A stretch of DNA of 64,000 nucleotides from Chitinophaga japonensis (lineage in GTDB: Bacteria; Bacteroidota; Bacteroidia; Chitinophagales; Chitinophagaceae), in contig NZ_VLLG01000008.1 in NCBI RefSeq assembly GCF_007830125.1, positions 1 through 64,000 of the forward strand, given 5' to 3'. Positions within the stretch are counted from its first letter, which is position 1, and the number at the start of each line of letters is the position of its first letter. A program made the position numbers and the translations under genes. The notes under the pieces were generated by a model, which did no database searches, was not told the origin of the DNA, and saw only the letters and a program-made list of their open reading frames with translations. Shown here piece by piece: positions 42,520 to 51,161 of the stretch.

Positions 42520-43863
42520 ATGACTTCACCTCCCACTCAAGAAAAGACATTATCAGGCTTACAGCAGGCTGCGGGAAAGGTAGGCAAATACCGTTGGCGT
42601 ATTCTCGCGCTGTTGTTTGTAGCCACCACCATTAACTATGTGGACCGCAGCATTATCGGCGTATTGGGCCCAACCCTGCAGAACCACGTTTTCCACTGGA
42701 CCAATACAGAATATAGCAATATCAATTTTGCGTTCATGATCGCCTATGGCCTGGGCATGCTGCTGATGGGCGGCCTGGTAGACAGGGTAGGCACCAAGAT
42801 CGGTTATGCGCTGTCCATCGGCATCTGGAGCATATTCAGCCTGTCACATGCACTGGTAACCAGGAGCATGGGCTGGATAGGATTTGCCGTAGCGCGCTTT
42901 GGCCTGGGCATTGGCGAGGCGGGCAACTTCCCTTCCTGTATCAAGACCGTGGCGGAATGGTTTCCCAAGAAAGAAAGGGCATTTGCTACCGGCATCTTTA
43001 ATGCCGGCACCAATATAGGCGCCATACTGGCCCCGCTCATCATACCCCTGGTGGTGATGAATGACGGCACCAACTGGCAGTTCGCTTTTTGCATCACCTT
43101 TGTATTCAGCGCTATCTGGCTGGTGCTGTGGCTTACCACTTACCGCAAGCCGGAGGTGCACCCGAGGGTGGGCAAGGCCGAACTGGATCATATCCTCAGC
43201 GATACCACCGCCGAGAACAGCGAGCGCCTGCCCTGGAGGCGCGTGTTTGGCCTGAAAGAGACCTGGGCCTTCGCTATCCTGAAAACCACGGATGCCGTAT
43301 GGTGGTTCTACCTGTTCTGGGGCGGTTTCTTCCTGCACGCGCAGTTTGGGCTGGAGCTGAAAGGGCTGGCGCTGCCCATGATCACCATTTACGTGATCTC
43401 CGATGTAGGCAGTATTGTAGGCGGCTGGCTGTCTTCCGCTTTTATTAAGAGAGGATGGTCTATCAATAAATCCCGTAAGGTAACCCTGCTGCTCTGCGCA
43501 TTGCTGATACTGCCGGTGGCCTTTGCTACGCAAACGGACAACCAGTGGGTAGCGGTAGTATTAATAGGACTGGCTGCCGGCGGGCACCAGGCCTGGTCTG
43601 CCAATATCTTCACGGTGGTATCGGATGTGTTCCCGAAAAAAGCCACTGCCTCCGTAGTAGGCATTGGCGGCATGGTAGGCGCACTGGCCAGTGCAATGGC
43701 CAACCTGGGCCTGGGCCGGGTGCTGGACAGCAGCGGCAAGTCCGGTTATTTCTTTGCCTTCCTCATTGCCGGCTCGCTGTACCTGACCGTACTGCTGATC
43801 ATCCACCTGATGATACCTAAAATGACGCCGCGGGACGAGCACCTGCGTTACGTGCACAAGTAA
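42520..43863 (+). CDS. exuT: Hexuronate transporter (MFS)
   Basis: The 447-residue major facilitator protein has ~12 membrane segments and belongs to the anion:cation symporter/hexuronate group. NYVDRSIIGVLGP in the first segment, GLVDRVGTKIGYAL in the 2-3 loop, GLGIGEAGNFPSCIKTVAEW and PKKERAFATGIFNAG are diagnostic. It imports galacturonate/glucuronate across the inner membrane for the surrounding catabolic genes. It starts 32 bases after eda and is followed by a strong bidirectional terminator. Confidence 0.92.
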   Translation: MTSPPTQEKTLSGLQQAAGKVGKYRWRILALLFVATTINYVDRSIIGVLGPTLQNHVFHWTNTEYSNINFAFMIAYGLGMLLMGGLVDRVGTKIGYALSIGIWSIFSLSHALVTRSMGWIGFAVARFGLGIGEAGNFPSCIKTVAEWFPKKERAFATGIFNAGTNIGAILAPLIIPLVVMNDGTNWQFAFCITFVFSAIWLVLWLTTYRKPEVHPRVGKAELDHILSDTTAENSERLPWRRVFGLKETWAFAILKTTDAVWWFYLFWGGFFLHAQFGLELKGLALPMITIYVISDVGSIVGGWLSSAFIKRGWSINKSRKVTLLLCALLILPVAFATQTDNQWVAVVLIGLAAGGHQAWSANIFTVVSDVFPKKATASVVGIGGMVGALASAMANLGLGRVLDSSGKSGYFFAFLIAGSLYLTVLLIIHLMIPKMTPRDEHLRYVHK

Positions 43864-43892
43864 CACATACATGTATAGATAGGAAACGAAAA

Positions 43893-43920
43893 ATGCCGGA
43901 GCAGTTCCGGCATTTTTTTT
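43893..43920. terminator. Bidirectional terminator between exuT and uxaA
   Basis: ATGCCGGA (43893-43900) and TCCGGCAT (43906-43913) form an 8-bp stem with a 5-base loop, followed by T8 on the plus strand and preceded by a run of A. It ends exuT from the left and uxaA from the right. Confidence 0.92.
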
Positions 43921-43937
43921 ATCTGTTAGCTTTTCAG

Positions 43938-45584
43938 TTACAAACTTACGCCCCGCTTCCAGGGAATGAAGTCGTCCTGGTGCAGTTGCTCGGCTTTGGT
44001 GGTGATCTCCCCGCTGGCCGTTTTGATCACGAATTCCAGTATGGCTTCTCCCATTTCCGCGATGCTTTTCTCCCCGCTGATAATGGGGCCGGTATTAATG
44101 TCAATGATGTCGGGCATGCGCTCTGCCAGGCGGGTATTGGTGGCCAGCTTTACTACCGGTGCTATCGGGTTGCCGGTGGGGGTGCCCAGCCCGGTGGTGA
44201 ACAGCACGATGTTGGCGCCGGAACCTACTTCCGCGGATGTGGACTCCACGTCGTTGCCTGGTGTGCACAGCAGGTTCAGCCCGGTTTTGGTCACATACTC
44301 GGTATAGTCCAGCACATCCACTACCGGGGAAGTGCCCCCCTTTTTGGCTGCGCCGGCAGACTTGATGGCGTCCGTGATCAGGCCGTCCTTGATATTGCCG
44401 GGAGAAGGGTTCATGTAAAAACCGGACCCTACGGATTCCGCCCTGTTTTCGTAGGCGCGCATGATGCGGATGAATTTTTCCGCCGTGTTCTCTGATACGC
44501 AGCGGTTGATGATTTCCTGCTCTACCCCGCACAGCTCCGGGAATTCGGAGAGAATGGAGGTGCCGCCCAGCGCTACCAGCAGGTCGGAAGTGTGGCCCAC
44601 GGCCGGGTTGGCGGAAATACCGGAGAACCCGTCGGAACCGCCGCACTCCAGCCCTATTACCAGCCTGGACAGGGGGGCGGGGCTGCGCTCCATTTTATTG
44701 GCTTCCACCAGCGCCAGGAAGGTTTCCTTAATGGCGGTGGACAGCATGTCGAATTCCGATTTGCTTTTCTGCTGCTCAAATACCAGCACCGGTTTGTCAA
44801 AAGCCGGGTTCAACTTCCGGAGCGCCGTCTGCAGGATGGACACCTGTGCATGCTGGCAGCCCAGGCTCAGTATGGTAGCGCCTGCCACGTTGGGATGGTG
44901 GATGTAGCCGGCCAGCAGCGCGCAGAGCGCTTCCGCATCCTGGCGGGTGCCGCCGCATCCTCCTTCGTGGGTCAGGAATTTGATGCCGTCTATATTGGTA
45001 AATACATTGTTACGTTTAGCCGTTTCTGTTACAGAAGGCGGCTGGTAGGTTTTGATCGCCTCCAGGTTGCCCTCCTTGTACAGGTTCACCAGGTCGCTTA
45101 CCTGCTCGTTGTACATTTCCGGCGGGGCAAAGCCCAGTCCTTTTTCAAAGGCGGTTTTGATCACGCCTACGTTCCTGTTCTCGCAGAATACCATTGGTAT
45201 CACCAGCCAGTAGTTGCGGGTGCCTACCTGCCCGTCCCTGCGGGCATAGCCCATAAAGGTGCGGTCTTTCCAGCGGCTTACGTCCGGTTTGTTCCATTGT
45301 TCGGACTTGTCTTTTTCATGGAAAGCGCTGGAATCGTGGCGTACATTGCCGGTGGTAATGATCTCTCCTTTAAAGATGGGCTCCGTTGCCTTGCCTACCA
45401 GTACGCCATACATCACAATCGGGTCACCGGTTTGCAGGTCGGTGAGCATGAATTTATGTTTAGCGGGAACGTCTTTTACCAGTGAAAGGGAAGTACCGTT
45501 GAACTGTACAGGCGTGCCCCCCGGAAGGTCCTGCAGGGCTACCAATACATTATCGTCAGGATGAATTTGCAGATACTTATTCAT
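43938..45584 (-). CDS. uxaA: Altronate dehydratase
   Basis: The start at 45584 (MNKYLQIHPDDNVLVALQDL) gives 548 residues; the longer frame would run through the regulatory region. The N-terminal SAF domain (~1-95) is joined to the large C-terminal dehydratase domain with YARRDGQVGTRNYWLVIPMV, THEGGCGGTRQDAEALCALL and GLECGGSDGFSGISANPAVG. It dehydrates altronate to KDG, using iron in known members. It is divergent from kduI, with 184 bases between starts containing the LacI-type operator. Confidence 0.95.
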   Translation of the reverse strand: MNKYLQIHPDDNVLVALQDLPGGTPVQFNGTSLSLVKDVPAKHKFMLTDLQTGDPIVMYGVLVGKATEPIFKGEIITTGNVRHDSSAFHEKDKSEQWNKPDVSRWKDRTFMGYARRDGQVGTRNYWLVIPMVFCENRNVGVIKTAFEKGLGFAPPEMYNEQVSDLVNLYKEGNLEAIKTYQPPSVTETAKRNNVFTNIDGIKFLTHEGGCGGTRQDAEALCALLAGYIHHPNVAGATILSLGCQHAQVSILQTALRKLNPAFDKPVLVFEQQKSKSEFDMLSTAIKETFLALVEANKMERSPAPLSRLVIGLECGGSDGFSGISANPAVGHTSDLLVALGGTSILSEFPELCGVEQEIINRCVSENTAEKFIRIMRAYENRAESVGSGFYMNPSPGNIKDGLITDAIKSAGAAKKGGTSPVVDVLDYTEYVTKTGLNLLCTPGNDVESTSAEVGSGANIVLFTTGLGTPTGNPIAPVVKLATNTRLAERMPDIIDINTGPIISGEKSIAEMGEAILEFVIKTASGEITTKAEQLHQDDFIPWKRGVSL

Positions 45585-45703
45585 GATACTAAAGTATGGA
45601 ATATATGATTTTGTTTTTAATACTATAATGTTAATCCTTGATAAGATTTTGACAGTTGACCTGCAAAGAAAGCAATAACCTGTTAATCCCCTCCATCTAT
45701 TTA

Positions 45704-45743
45704 TGCAAACGTTTGCAATATTCATTATTTACCGCTATCTTTC
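45704..45743 (+). promoter_or_regulatory. LacI-type operator overlapping the kduI promoter
   Basis: TGCAAACGTTTGCA (45704-45717) is a perfect 14-bp palindrome of the LacI/CcpA operator type. Its TTTG (45712-45715) lies 20 bases before TATCTTTC (45736-45743), matching five of six fixed positions of TAnnTTTG. Binding would cover the -33 element and block kduI. It may also control the divergent uxaA. The regulator is probably the LacI-type protein at 47554. Confidence 0.75.
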
Positions 45744-45768
45744 CATATATTTCAAAAAACTTCAGGGA

Positions 45769-46611
45769 ATGAATATCAACGCAGAAACAAGGTATGCCAG
45801 CAGTCCGGAGGAAATAAAAAGCTGGACCACGGAACAAACGCGACAGGCGCTGCTGATAGAAAAGTTATTTGAAGCAGATGCCGTAAAGCTGGTATACAGC
45901 CACTATGACCGTTTTATTACCGGCGGTATTATGCCGGTGGGCAGGGAAGTGCCCCTGCAGCCGGTAGACCAGTTAAAGGCCGCATACTTCCTGGAGCGCA
46001 GGGAACTGGGTATTATCAATGTAGGCGGCGCCGGTACTGTAAAAGTAGATGGGGAAGTATTGGATATTAATTTCAAGGAAGCGCTGTATATAGGCCGGGG
46101 GAAGCAGGAAGTGATCTTCAGCAGTAAGGATGCGGCTGCGCCGGCTAAATTCTACCTTAACTCCACACCGGCCCATACCGGCTACCCCACCCGCCGCATT
46201 ACCAAAAAGGAAGCGGAAGTGGTGACCCTGGGCGCACAGGAAACTTCCAACCATCGTACTATCAACAAGCTGATCGTGAACAGCGTGCTGCCTACCTGCC
46301 AGTTGCAGATGGGCATGACGGAGCTGCAGCCCGGTAATGTATGGAACACCATGCCGGCCCACACGCATGACCGGCGCATGGAAGTATACTTTTACTTTGA
46401 AGTGCCGCAGGGCCAGGCCGTGAGCCATTTCTGGGGACAGCCACAGGAAACCCGCCATATCTGGATGCAGAACGAGCAGGCCGTGATATCCCCGCCCTGG
46501 AGCATACACGCCGGCGCCGGCACCAGCAACTACACCTTTATATGGGGCATGGCCGGTGAGAACCTGGACTATGGAGATATGGACGGCTGCGCTATTACAG
46601 AACTACGCTAA
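45769..46611 (+). CDS. kduI: 5-dehydro-4-deoxy-D-glucuronate isomerase
   Basis: The ATG at 45769 (MNINAETRYASSPEEIKSW) gives 280 residues, the family length; an upstream ATG at 45703 lies inside the operator/promoter and is rejected. The cupin-fold enzyme isomerises the product of unsaturated uronide cleavage (DKI) to a diketogluconate. Metal ligands are expected in NTMPAHTHDRRMEVYFYF and in the C-terminal cupin strands (ISPPWSIHAGAGTSNYTFIW). KduD follows across a heptad-repeat spacer. Confidence 0.95.
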   Translation: MNINAETRYASSPEEIKSWTTEQTRQALLIEKLFEADAVKLVYSHYDRFITGGIMPVGREVPLQPVDQLKAAYFLERRELGIINVGGAGTVKVDGEVLDINFKEALYIGRGKQEVIFSSKDAAAPAKFYLNSTPAHTGYPTRRITKKEAEVVTLGAQETSNHRTINKLIVNSVLPTCQLQMGMTELQPGNVWNTMPAHTHDRRMEVYFYFEVPQGQAVSHFWGQPQETRHIWMQNEQAVISPPWSIHAGAGTSNYTFIWGMAGENLDYGDMDGCAITELR

Positions 46612-46613
46612 AC

Positions 46614-46683
46614 GCCGAATGCATAACGCGTAACGCATAATAAAGGAAGCGTTCAGCGTTTGGCATTCAGCATTCGGCATAAA
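46614..46683. repeat. Heptad-word inverted element, GCRTTNN class (second copy)
   Basis: The left arm starts 2 bases after the kduI stop: GCCGAAT, GCATAAC, GCGTAAC, GCATAAT (46614-46641). The right arm: GCGTTCA, GCGTTTG, GCATTCA, GCATTCG, GCATAAA (46649-46683). GCCGAATGC (46614-46622) and GCATTCGGC (46670-46678) are perfect inverse copies. It ends 9 bases before the kduD ATG. Confidence 0.78.
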
Positions 46684-46692
46684 AAATAAAAA

Positions 46693-47460
46693 ATGGTATT
46701 GGATCAATTTAACCTGCAGGGAAAGACCGCACTGGTCACTGGTTGTAAAAGAGGCATCGGCATGGCCATGGCCGTGGCGCTGGCAGAGGCCGGGGCGGAT
46801 ATCATCGGGGTTTCCGCCTCGCTGGAGCCGGCCGGCAGCCAGGTGGAAAAAGCCGTGACTGCACTGGGCCGCCCCTTCCGGGGCTACCAGTGCGACTTTG
46901 CGGACCGTACCGCCCTGTATGCTTTTATAAAGCAGGTGCAGCAGGACGTTCCTGTTATAGATATACTGGTGAACAATGCCGGCACTATCATGCGCAAGCC
47001 GGCTGCAGAGCACCCGGACGAGTACTGGGACAACGTGATCAACACTAATCTCAATGCGCAGTTTATACTTACCCGTGAGATAGGGAAGGGCATGCTGGCC
47101 CGGGGCAGCGGAAAGGTGATCTTTACCGCCTCCCTGCTTACCTTCCAGGGGGGTATTAATGTGCCGGGATATGCGGCCAGCAAGGGCGCGGTAGGCTCCC
47201 TGGTAAAAGCCTTTGCCAATGAATGGGCGGCAAAGGGCGTGAACGTGAACGCCATCGCCCCCGGGTACATTGCAACGGACAATACCGCTGCCCTGCGCGC
47301 GGACGAGCAACGCAGCCGGTCCATCCTGGAACGCATACCGGCCGGCCGCTGGGGCGAGCCGGATGACTTTAAAGGACCAACGGTGTTCCTCGCGTCGGCG
47401 GCTTCGGATTATGTGCATGGCACGATCCTGACCGTGGATGGCGGCTGGATGGGCAGGTAG
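46693..47460 (+). CDS. kduD: 2-dehydro-3-deoxy-D-gluconate 5-dehydrogenase (KduD, SDR family)
   Basis: The 255-residue short-chain dehydrogenase has the cofactor motif TGCKRGIGMAMAVALAEAG, NNAG at the end of strand 4, and the catalytic Ser-Tyr-Lys set ending in VPGYAASKGAVGSL. It reduces the diketogluconate made by KduI to KDG. The C-terminus (VHGTILTVDGGWMGR) is characteristic. It is the last enzyme of the kduI-kduD unit before the regulator gene. Confidence 0.94.
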   Translation: MVLDQFNLQGKTALVTGCKRGIGMAMAVALAEAGADIIGVSASLEPAGSQVEKAVTALGRPFRGYQCDFADRTALYAFIKQVQQDVPVIDILVNNAGTIMRKPAAEHPDEYWDNVINTNLNAQFILTREIGKGMLARGSGKVIFTASLLTFQGGINVPGYAASKGAVGSLVKAFANEWAAKGVNVNAIAPGYIATDNTAALRADEQRSRSILERIPAGRWGEPDDFKGPTVFLASAASDYVHGTILTVDGGWMGR

Positions 47461-47473
47461 CAGCGCCCCCGGG

Positions 47474-47542
47474 TAGTTGGCAGTATGTAACTACAAAGCT
47501 ACTTTTGTAACTTACTGACTGTAAACTGCTACTACCCACTGC
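47474..47542. repeat. Heptad-like AGT/ACT inverted spacer with lacI promoter
   Basis: GGGTAGT near 47471-47477 and ACTACCC near 47530-47537 are inverse copies. AGT words on the left and ACT words on the right recur at about 7-base intervals (GTAAACT, GCTACTA, CCCACTG). It is a weaker member of the heptad class. TACTTTTG (47500-47507) matches TAnnTTTG and is the probable promoter of the regulator gene. Confidence 0.45.
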
Positions 47543-47553
47543 AAAACAATTAT

Positions 47554-48627
47554 ATGGGCAAACGATCAGAAAAAACAATCGTGGATATCGCGGAAGAGCT
47601 GCAGCTCTCCGTGTCTACGGTTTCCCGGGCACTGAATGACCATCCTAACATCAGCGCCGCTACGAAGGAGAAAGTGCGAAAGATGGCGCGCAAGCTGGGA
47701 TACCGGCCCAATGCGCTGGCAGCGGGATTGCGCAATAACAAAAGCAAAACGATAGGGTTGATCATACCGCGTATTTCCATGTTCTTCCCGGCAGCCATCA
47801 GTACCGTCATACAGAACAAGCTGCAGGAGCACGGCTATCACCTGATCATCTGCCAGTCCAATGACTCTTATGAGCAGGAGGTGGCCCTGGTCAATACCCT
47901 GTACTCTGCCCGGGTAGACGGCCTGGCGGTATCCACCACGCTGTTTACAACGGACTTTTCGCATTTTGATATTTTCAAGAACCATCATATCCCCCTCGTG
48001 TTCTTTGACCGTGTGCCGCTGGAGCACAATATGAAAGTGATAAAGGGGGATGATTTCCGCGGCGGCTTTACCGCTACGGAGCACCTGATCCTGAAGGGCT
48101 GTAAAGACATTGTGCATATTTCAGGACCGCTTACCTGCAGCCTGTATATTGAGCGGGTGGCCGGTTACAAGAGCGCCCTGCAGCAGTACAAGCTGCCATT
48201 CAAGAAATCGCGCATCTTTTACCAGGAGCTGAGCCGGGAAAATGCGCTGCGGGCCTGCGAGCAGATCTTTGCCCGTCCGCCCTACCCGGATGGCGTTTTT
48301 GCCGCCAATGACACTACGGCCATTACCATAATGGAGTATTGCCGCCAGCTAAACCTGCGGGTGCCGGAGGACATTAAGATCGTAGGGTATTCCAATGATC
48401 CGAGAAGCCAGATCATTACGCCCTCCATCACCTCTGTGGACCAGTACCCGGAAATGATGGGAGAGCGGGTGGTAGCGGCTCTGACAGAGCTGTTGCACAC
48501 ACCGCCGGCCGCCCAGCACCGCTATTCGCAGGAGATCATACCAATACAGTTGATAGAGCGGGCTTCCTCTGCGGGAGAAGAGGTGGTAAAAGCCCGGCCG
48601 GTAAAAAAACAAAAAAAGACCAAGTAA
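47554..48627 (+). CDS. LacI family transcriptional regulator of uronate catabolism
   Basis: The 357-residue repressor has the N-terminal helix-turn-helix and hinge (TIVDIAEELQLSVSTVSRAL, then GYRPNALAAGLRNNKSKTIG) and a type 1 periplasmic-binding-like sensor domain (FDRVPLEHNMKVIKGDDFRG, DGVFAANDTTAITIMEYCR). Its operator is probably the palindrome TGCAAACGTTTGCA upstream of kduI and its copy in eda. The inducer is likely a uronate intermediate such as KDG. GH88 follows after 10 bases, so it may be co-transcribed with the glycosidase it regulates. Confidence 0.93.
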   Translation: MGKRSEKTIVDIAEELQLSVSTVSRALNDHPNISAATKEKVRKMARKLGYRPNALAAGLRNNKSKTIGLIIPRISMFFPAAISTVIQNKLQEHGYHLIICQSNDSYEQEVALVNTLYSARVDGLAVSTTLFTTDFSHFDIFKNHHIPLVFFDRVPLEHNMKVIKGDDFRGGFTATEHLILKGCKDIVHISGPLTCSLYIERVAGYKSALQQYKLPFKKSRIFYQELSRENALRACEQIFARPPYPDGVFAANDTTAITIMEYCRQLNLRVPEDIKIVGYSNDPRSQIITPSITSVDQYPEMMGERVVAALTELLHTPPAAQHRYSQEIIPIQLIERASSAGEEVVKARPVKKQKKTK

Positions 48628-48637
48628 ATATTCACGG

Positions 48638-49837
48638 ATGCAAAAACTGAAACTATTGACCAGCGGTATCATGCTGGTATGCCTTGCCTGGGGCGTACAG
48701 GCCTATGGCCAGTCGGCCAAACCGGAGCTGACAAAGGCGGCCAACCATGCGCTGGACCGGGCCGTAAAGCAATACAAGCTGATGGCGCAGCACCTGCCGG
48801 ATACGCTGCTGCCCCGCTCCACCAATCCTAAAGACGGCAGCCTGGTGACCTCCGGTTCCGGCTGGTGGTGCAGCGGCTTTTACCCCGGCACCCTCTGGTA
48901 CCTGTACGAATATACGAAGGATGAAGCGCTGAAAGCAGAAGCGGAAAAGCGGCTGGCGCTGGTGAAGAAAGAGCAGCACAACACCGGCACCCACGACCTG
49001 GGCTTCATGATGTACAGCAGCTTTGGCAACGCGTACCGCCTCACCAAAGATCCCGCCTACAGGGAGGTGCTGCTGACCAGCGCCCGCTCCCTGTCCACCC
49101 GTTTCAATCCCACGGTGGGCTGCATCAAATCCTGGGACCACGGGAAGTGGCAATTCCCGGTGATCATTGACAACATGATGAACCTGGAGCTGCTGACCTG
49201 GGCCACTAAAACCAGCGGCGACCGCTCCTTTAAAAAGATCGCGGAAACGCATGCCAACACCACCATCAAAAATCATTTCCGGGAAGACTACAGCTCCTAC
49301 CACGTAGTGGACTATGATCCCGCTAACGGCGCCGTGCTGGAAAAGGTGACCCACCAGGGCGCGGCCGACAACTCCGCCTGGGCGCGCGGGCAGGTATGGG
49401 GCCTGTACGGCTATACCATGATGTACCGGGAAACCAGGAACAAAGCTTACCTGGACCAGGCGAAACATATAGCGGACTTTGTGCTGAACCATCCCAACCT
49501 GCCAAAGGACATGGTGCCTTACTGGGACTTTAACGCTCCCGGCATTCCCGATGCGCCGCGCGACGCTTCTGCCGCTGCTGTTGCCGCATCGGCCCTGCTG
49601 GAGCTGAGCCGCTACGCTTCCGGCAAGGATGCCGCCCGATACTGGCAGGCAGCCGAGCAGATGCTGACCAGCCTTTGCAGCCCGGCCTACCTGGCGGCAG
49701 CGGGCACGAATAATGATTTTATCCTGATGCACAGCGTTGGTTCCTTCCCGCATCATTCCGAGGTGGACGTGCCGCTTACCTATGCGGATTATTATTTTGT
49801 GGAAGCGCTGTTGCGGTATAAGCAGTGGGCGAAATGA
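48638..49837 (+). CDS. Secreted GH88 unsaturated glucuronyl hydrolase
   Basis: The 399-residue enzyme has a signal peptide (MQKLKLLTSGIMLVCLAWGV, cleavage near AYGQ). The (alpha/alpha)6 barrel shows SGWWCSGFYPGTLWYLYEYT, HDLGFMMYSSFGNAYRLTKD and DNSAWARGQVWGLYGYTMMY, with catalytic Asp expected in the HDLG and DNMMNLELL regions. It removes 4,5-unsaturated uronates left by polysaccharide lyases; KduI/KduD process the product. It overlaps the DUF2264 gene by four bases (ATGA). Confidence 0.92.
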   Translation: MQKLKLLTSGIMLVCLAWGVQAYGQSAKPELTKAANHALDRAVKQYKLMAQHLPDTLLPRSTNPKDGSLVTSGSGWWCSGFYPGTLWYLYEYTKDEALKAEAEKRLALVKKEQHNTGTHDLGFMMYSSFGNAYRLTKDPAYREVLLTSARSLSTRFNPTVGCIKSWDHGKWQFPVIIDNMMNLELLTWATKTSGDRSFKKIAETHANTTIKNHFREDYSSYHVVDYDPANGAVLEKVTHQGAADNSAWARGQVWGLYGYTMMYRETRNKAYLDQAKHIADFVLNHPNLPKDMVPYWDFNAPGIPDAPRDASAAAVAASALLELSRYASGKDAARYWQAAEQMLTSLCSPAYLAAAGTNNDFILMHSVGSFPHHSEVDVPLTYADYYFVEALLRYKQWAK

Positions 49838-51087
49838 ACAGGAGAGACTTTGTAAAAATAGCCGGCCTGGCCGGCGCCATACGGCCAGGCGATGTGGTGC
49901 TGCCGGCCGCCGCTGCCGCGCAGTATACGCCCGGCGAAACGGACCGTGCGTACTGGACCGCCCTGCTATCCCGCATTGCCACACCGGTATTGCTGCATTT
50001 GAGCAGGGGGCAGTTGAAACAGCACATGCCGACGGAAGTAGCGCCGCATTATGGCAAGCCTGTAGAAAAGGTCACCTACCTGGAAGCCTTTGGCCGCACC
50101 CTGGCCGGTATTGCACCCTGGCTGGAGCTGGGTGCGGATAGCACGGCAGAAGGGCAGGAGCGGCAGCGGCTGATACAGTACGCCCGGTCCGCCACGGCAA
50201 AGGCGGTGGACCCGGCCTCCCCGGATTACATGAACTTTACCGGGCAGCACGACGCGCAGCCCCTGGTGGACGGCGCTTTCCTGGCACATGCCTTTCTCCG
50301 TGCGCCGGAGCAGCTCTGGGCGCCCCTGCCGGTTACTGTGAAAGCACAGGTGGTGGCTGCGTTTAAAAGCCTGCGGAGCATTAAACCGTACTTCAGTAAC
50401 TGGCTGCTGTTTGCCGCCATCATAGAGGCGGCGCTGCTGCAGTTTGGCGAAGAGTGGGACCCTATGCGGGTGGACTATGCTGTAAGGATGCACCAGGAAT
50501 GGTATAAGGGAGATGGCGTGTACGGCGATGGCCCGCATTTTCATTTCGACTATTATAATGCATTTGTTATCCATCCCATGCTGGCGGATGTGCTGAAGGT
50601 GCTGGCCACCTATGGCAAGGCGCCGCAAAGGGAATACGAGCGGGAGCTGAAGCGTATGCAGCGCTATGGGGCGATACTGGAAAGGCTGATATCGCCGGAA
50701 GGCACTTTCCCGGTGGTGGGGCGTTCCATGCCTTACCGCAACGCCGTGTTCCAGCCCCTGGGACAACTGGCCCTGGAAGGCCGCCTGCCGGAGGAGTTGC
50801 AGCCGGCGCAGGTGCGTTGCGCCTTAACTGCGGTGATGAAGAACATTTTTGAAACACCCGGTACTTTTGATGGGCAGGGCTGGCTGCAGATCGGTTTCTG
50901 CGGTCATCAGCCGGAGATAGCAGACACCTATACTTCTACCGGCAGCCTGTACCTGTGCACTACCGGTTTCCTGGCGCTGGGCTTGCCTGCGGCGCATTCC
51001 TTCTGGACTGCCGCCCCGCAGGAATGGACCGCGCAGAAAGTATGGAAAGGCCAGCGGGTAGCAGGAGATCACGCCATGGATGAATAG
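49834..51087 (+). CDS. DUF2264 domain protein with twin-arginine signal
   Basis: The ATG at 49834 overlaps the GH88 stop (ATGA), giving 417 residues. The N-terminus MNRRDFVKIAGLAGAI carries RRDF and a hydrophobic segment ending in an Ala-rich region, a Tat-type signal. The body fits DUF2264: KVTYLEAFGRTLAGIAPWLE, YNAFVIHPMLADVLKVLATY, VVGRSMPYRNAVFQPLGQL. DUF2264 proteins have an alpha/alpha-barrel-like fold and occur with uronide-degrading enzymes; some are proposed hydrolases or lyases. Coupling to GH88 suggests the same polysaccharide substrate. Confidence 0.88.
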   Translation: MNRRDFVKIAGLAGAIRPGDVVLPAAAAAQYTPGETDRAYWTALLSRIATPVLLHLSRGQLKQHMPTEVAPHYGKPVEKVTYLEAFGRTLAGIAPWLELGADSTAEGQERQRLIQYARSATAKAVDPASPDYMNFTGQHDAQPLVDGAFLAHAFLRAPEQLWAPLPVTVKAQVVAAFKSLRSIKPYFSNWLLFAAIIEAALLQFGEEWDPMRVDYAVRMHQEWYKGDGVYGDGPHFHFDYYNAFVIHPMLADVLKVLATYGKAPQREYERELKRMQRYGAILERLISPEGTFPVVGRSMPYRNAVFQPLGQLALEGRLPEELQPAQVRCALTAVMKNIFETPGTFDGQGWLQIGFCGHQPEIADTYTSTGSLYLCTTGFLALGLPAAHSFWTAAPQEWTAQKVWKGQRVAGDHAMDE

Positions 51088-51161
51088 GAGGTAGGAAGTA
51101 AGATATAGGAAGTAGGAAAATAAGGCCGGTATCATACCTCATACATCGTACTTCCTAATTC
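51088..51161. repeat. Heptad-word inverted element, GAAGTAA class, between convergent genes
   Basis: The left arm begins on the base after the DUF2264 stop: GAGGTAG, GAAGTAA, GATATAG, GAAGTAG, GAAAATA (51088-51122). The right arm: ATACCTC, ATACATC, GTACTTC, CTAATTC (51134-51161). It overlaps the last codons of the convergent response-regulator gene (stop at 51155). It fills the gap between two convergent stops. Confidence 0.7.

Noticed and set aside
45585..45725. Long N-terminal extension of altronate dehydratase
   Set aside because: It crosses the LacI-type operator and divergent promoter region; the SAF domain begins properly at 45584.
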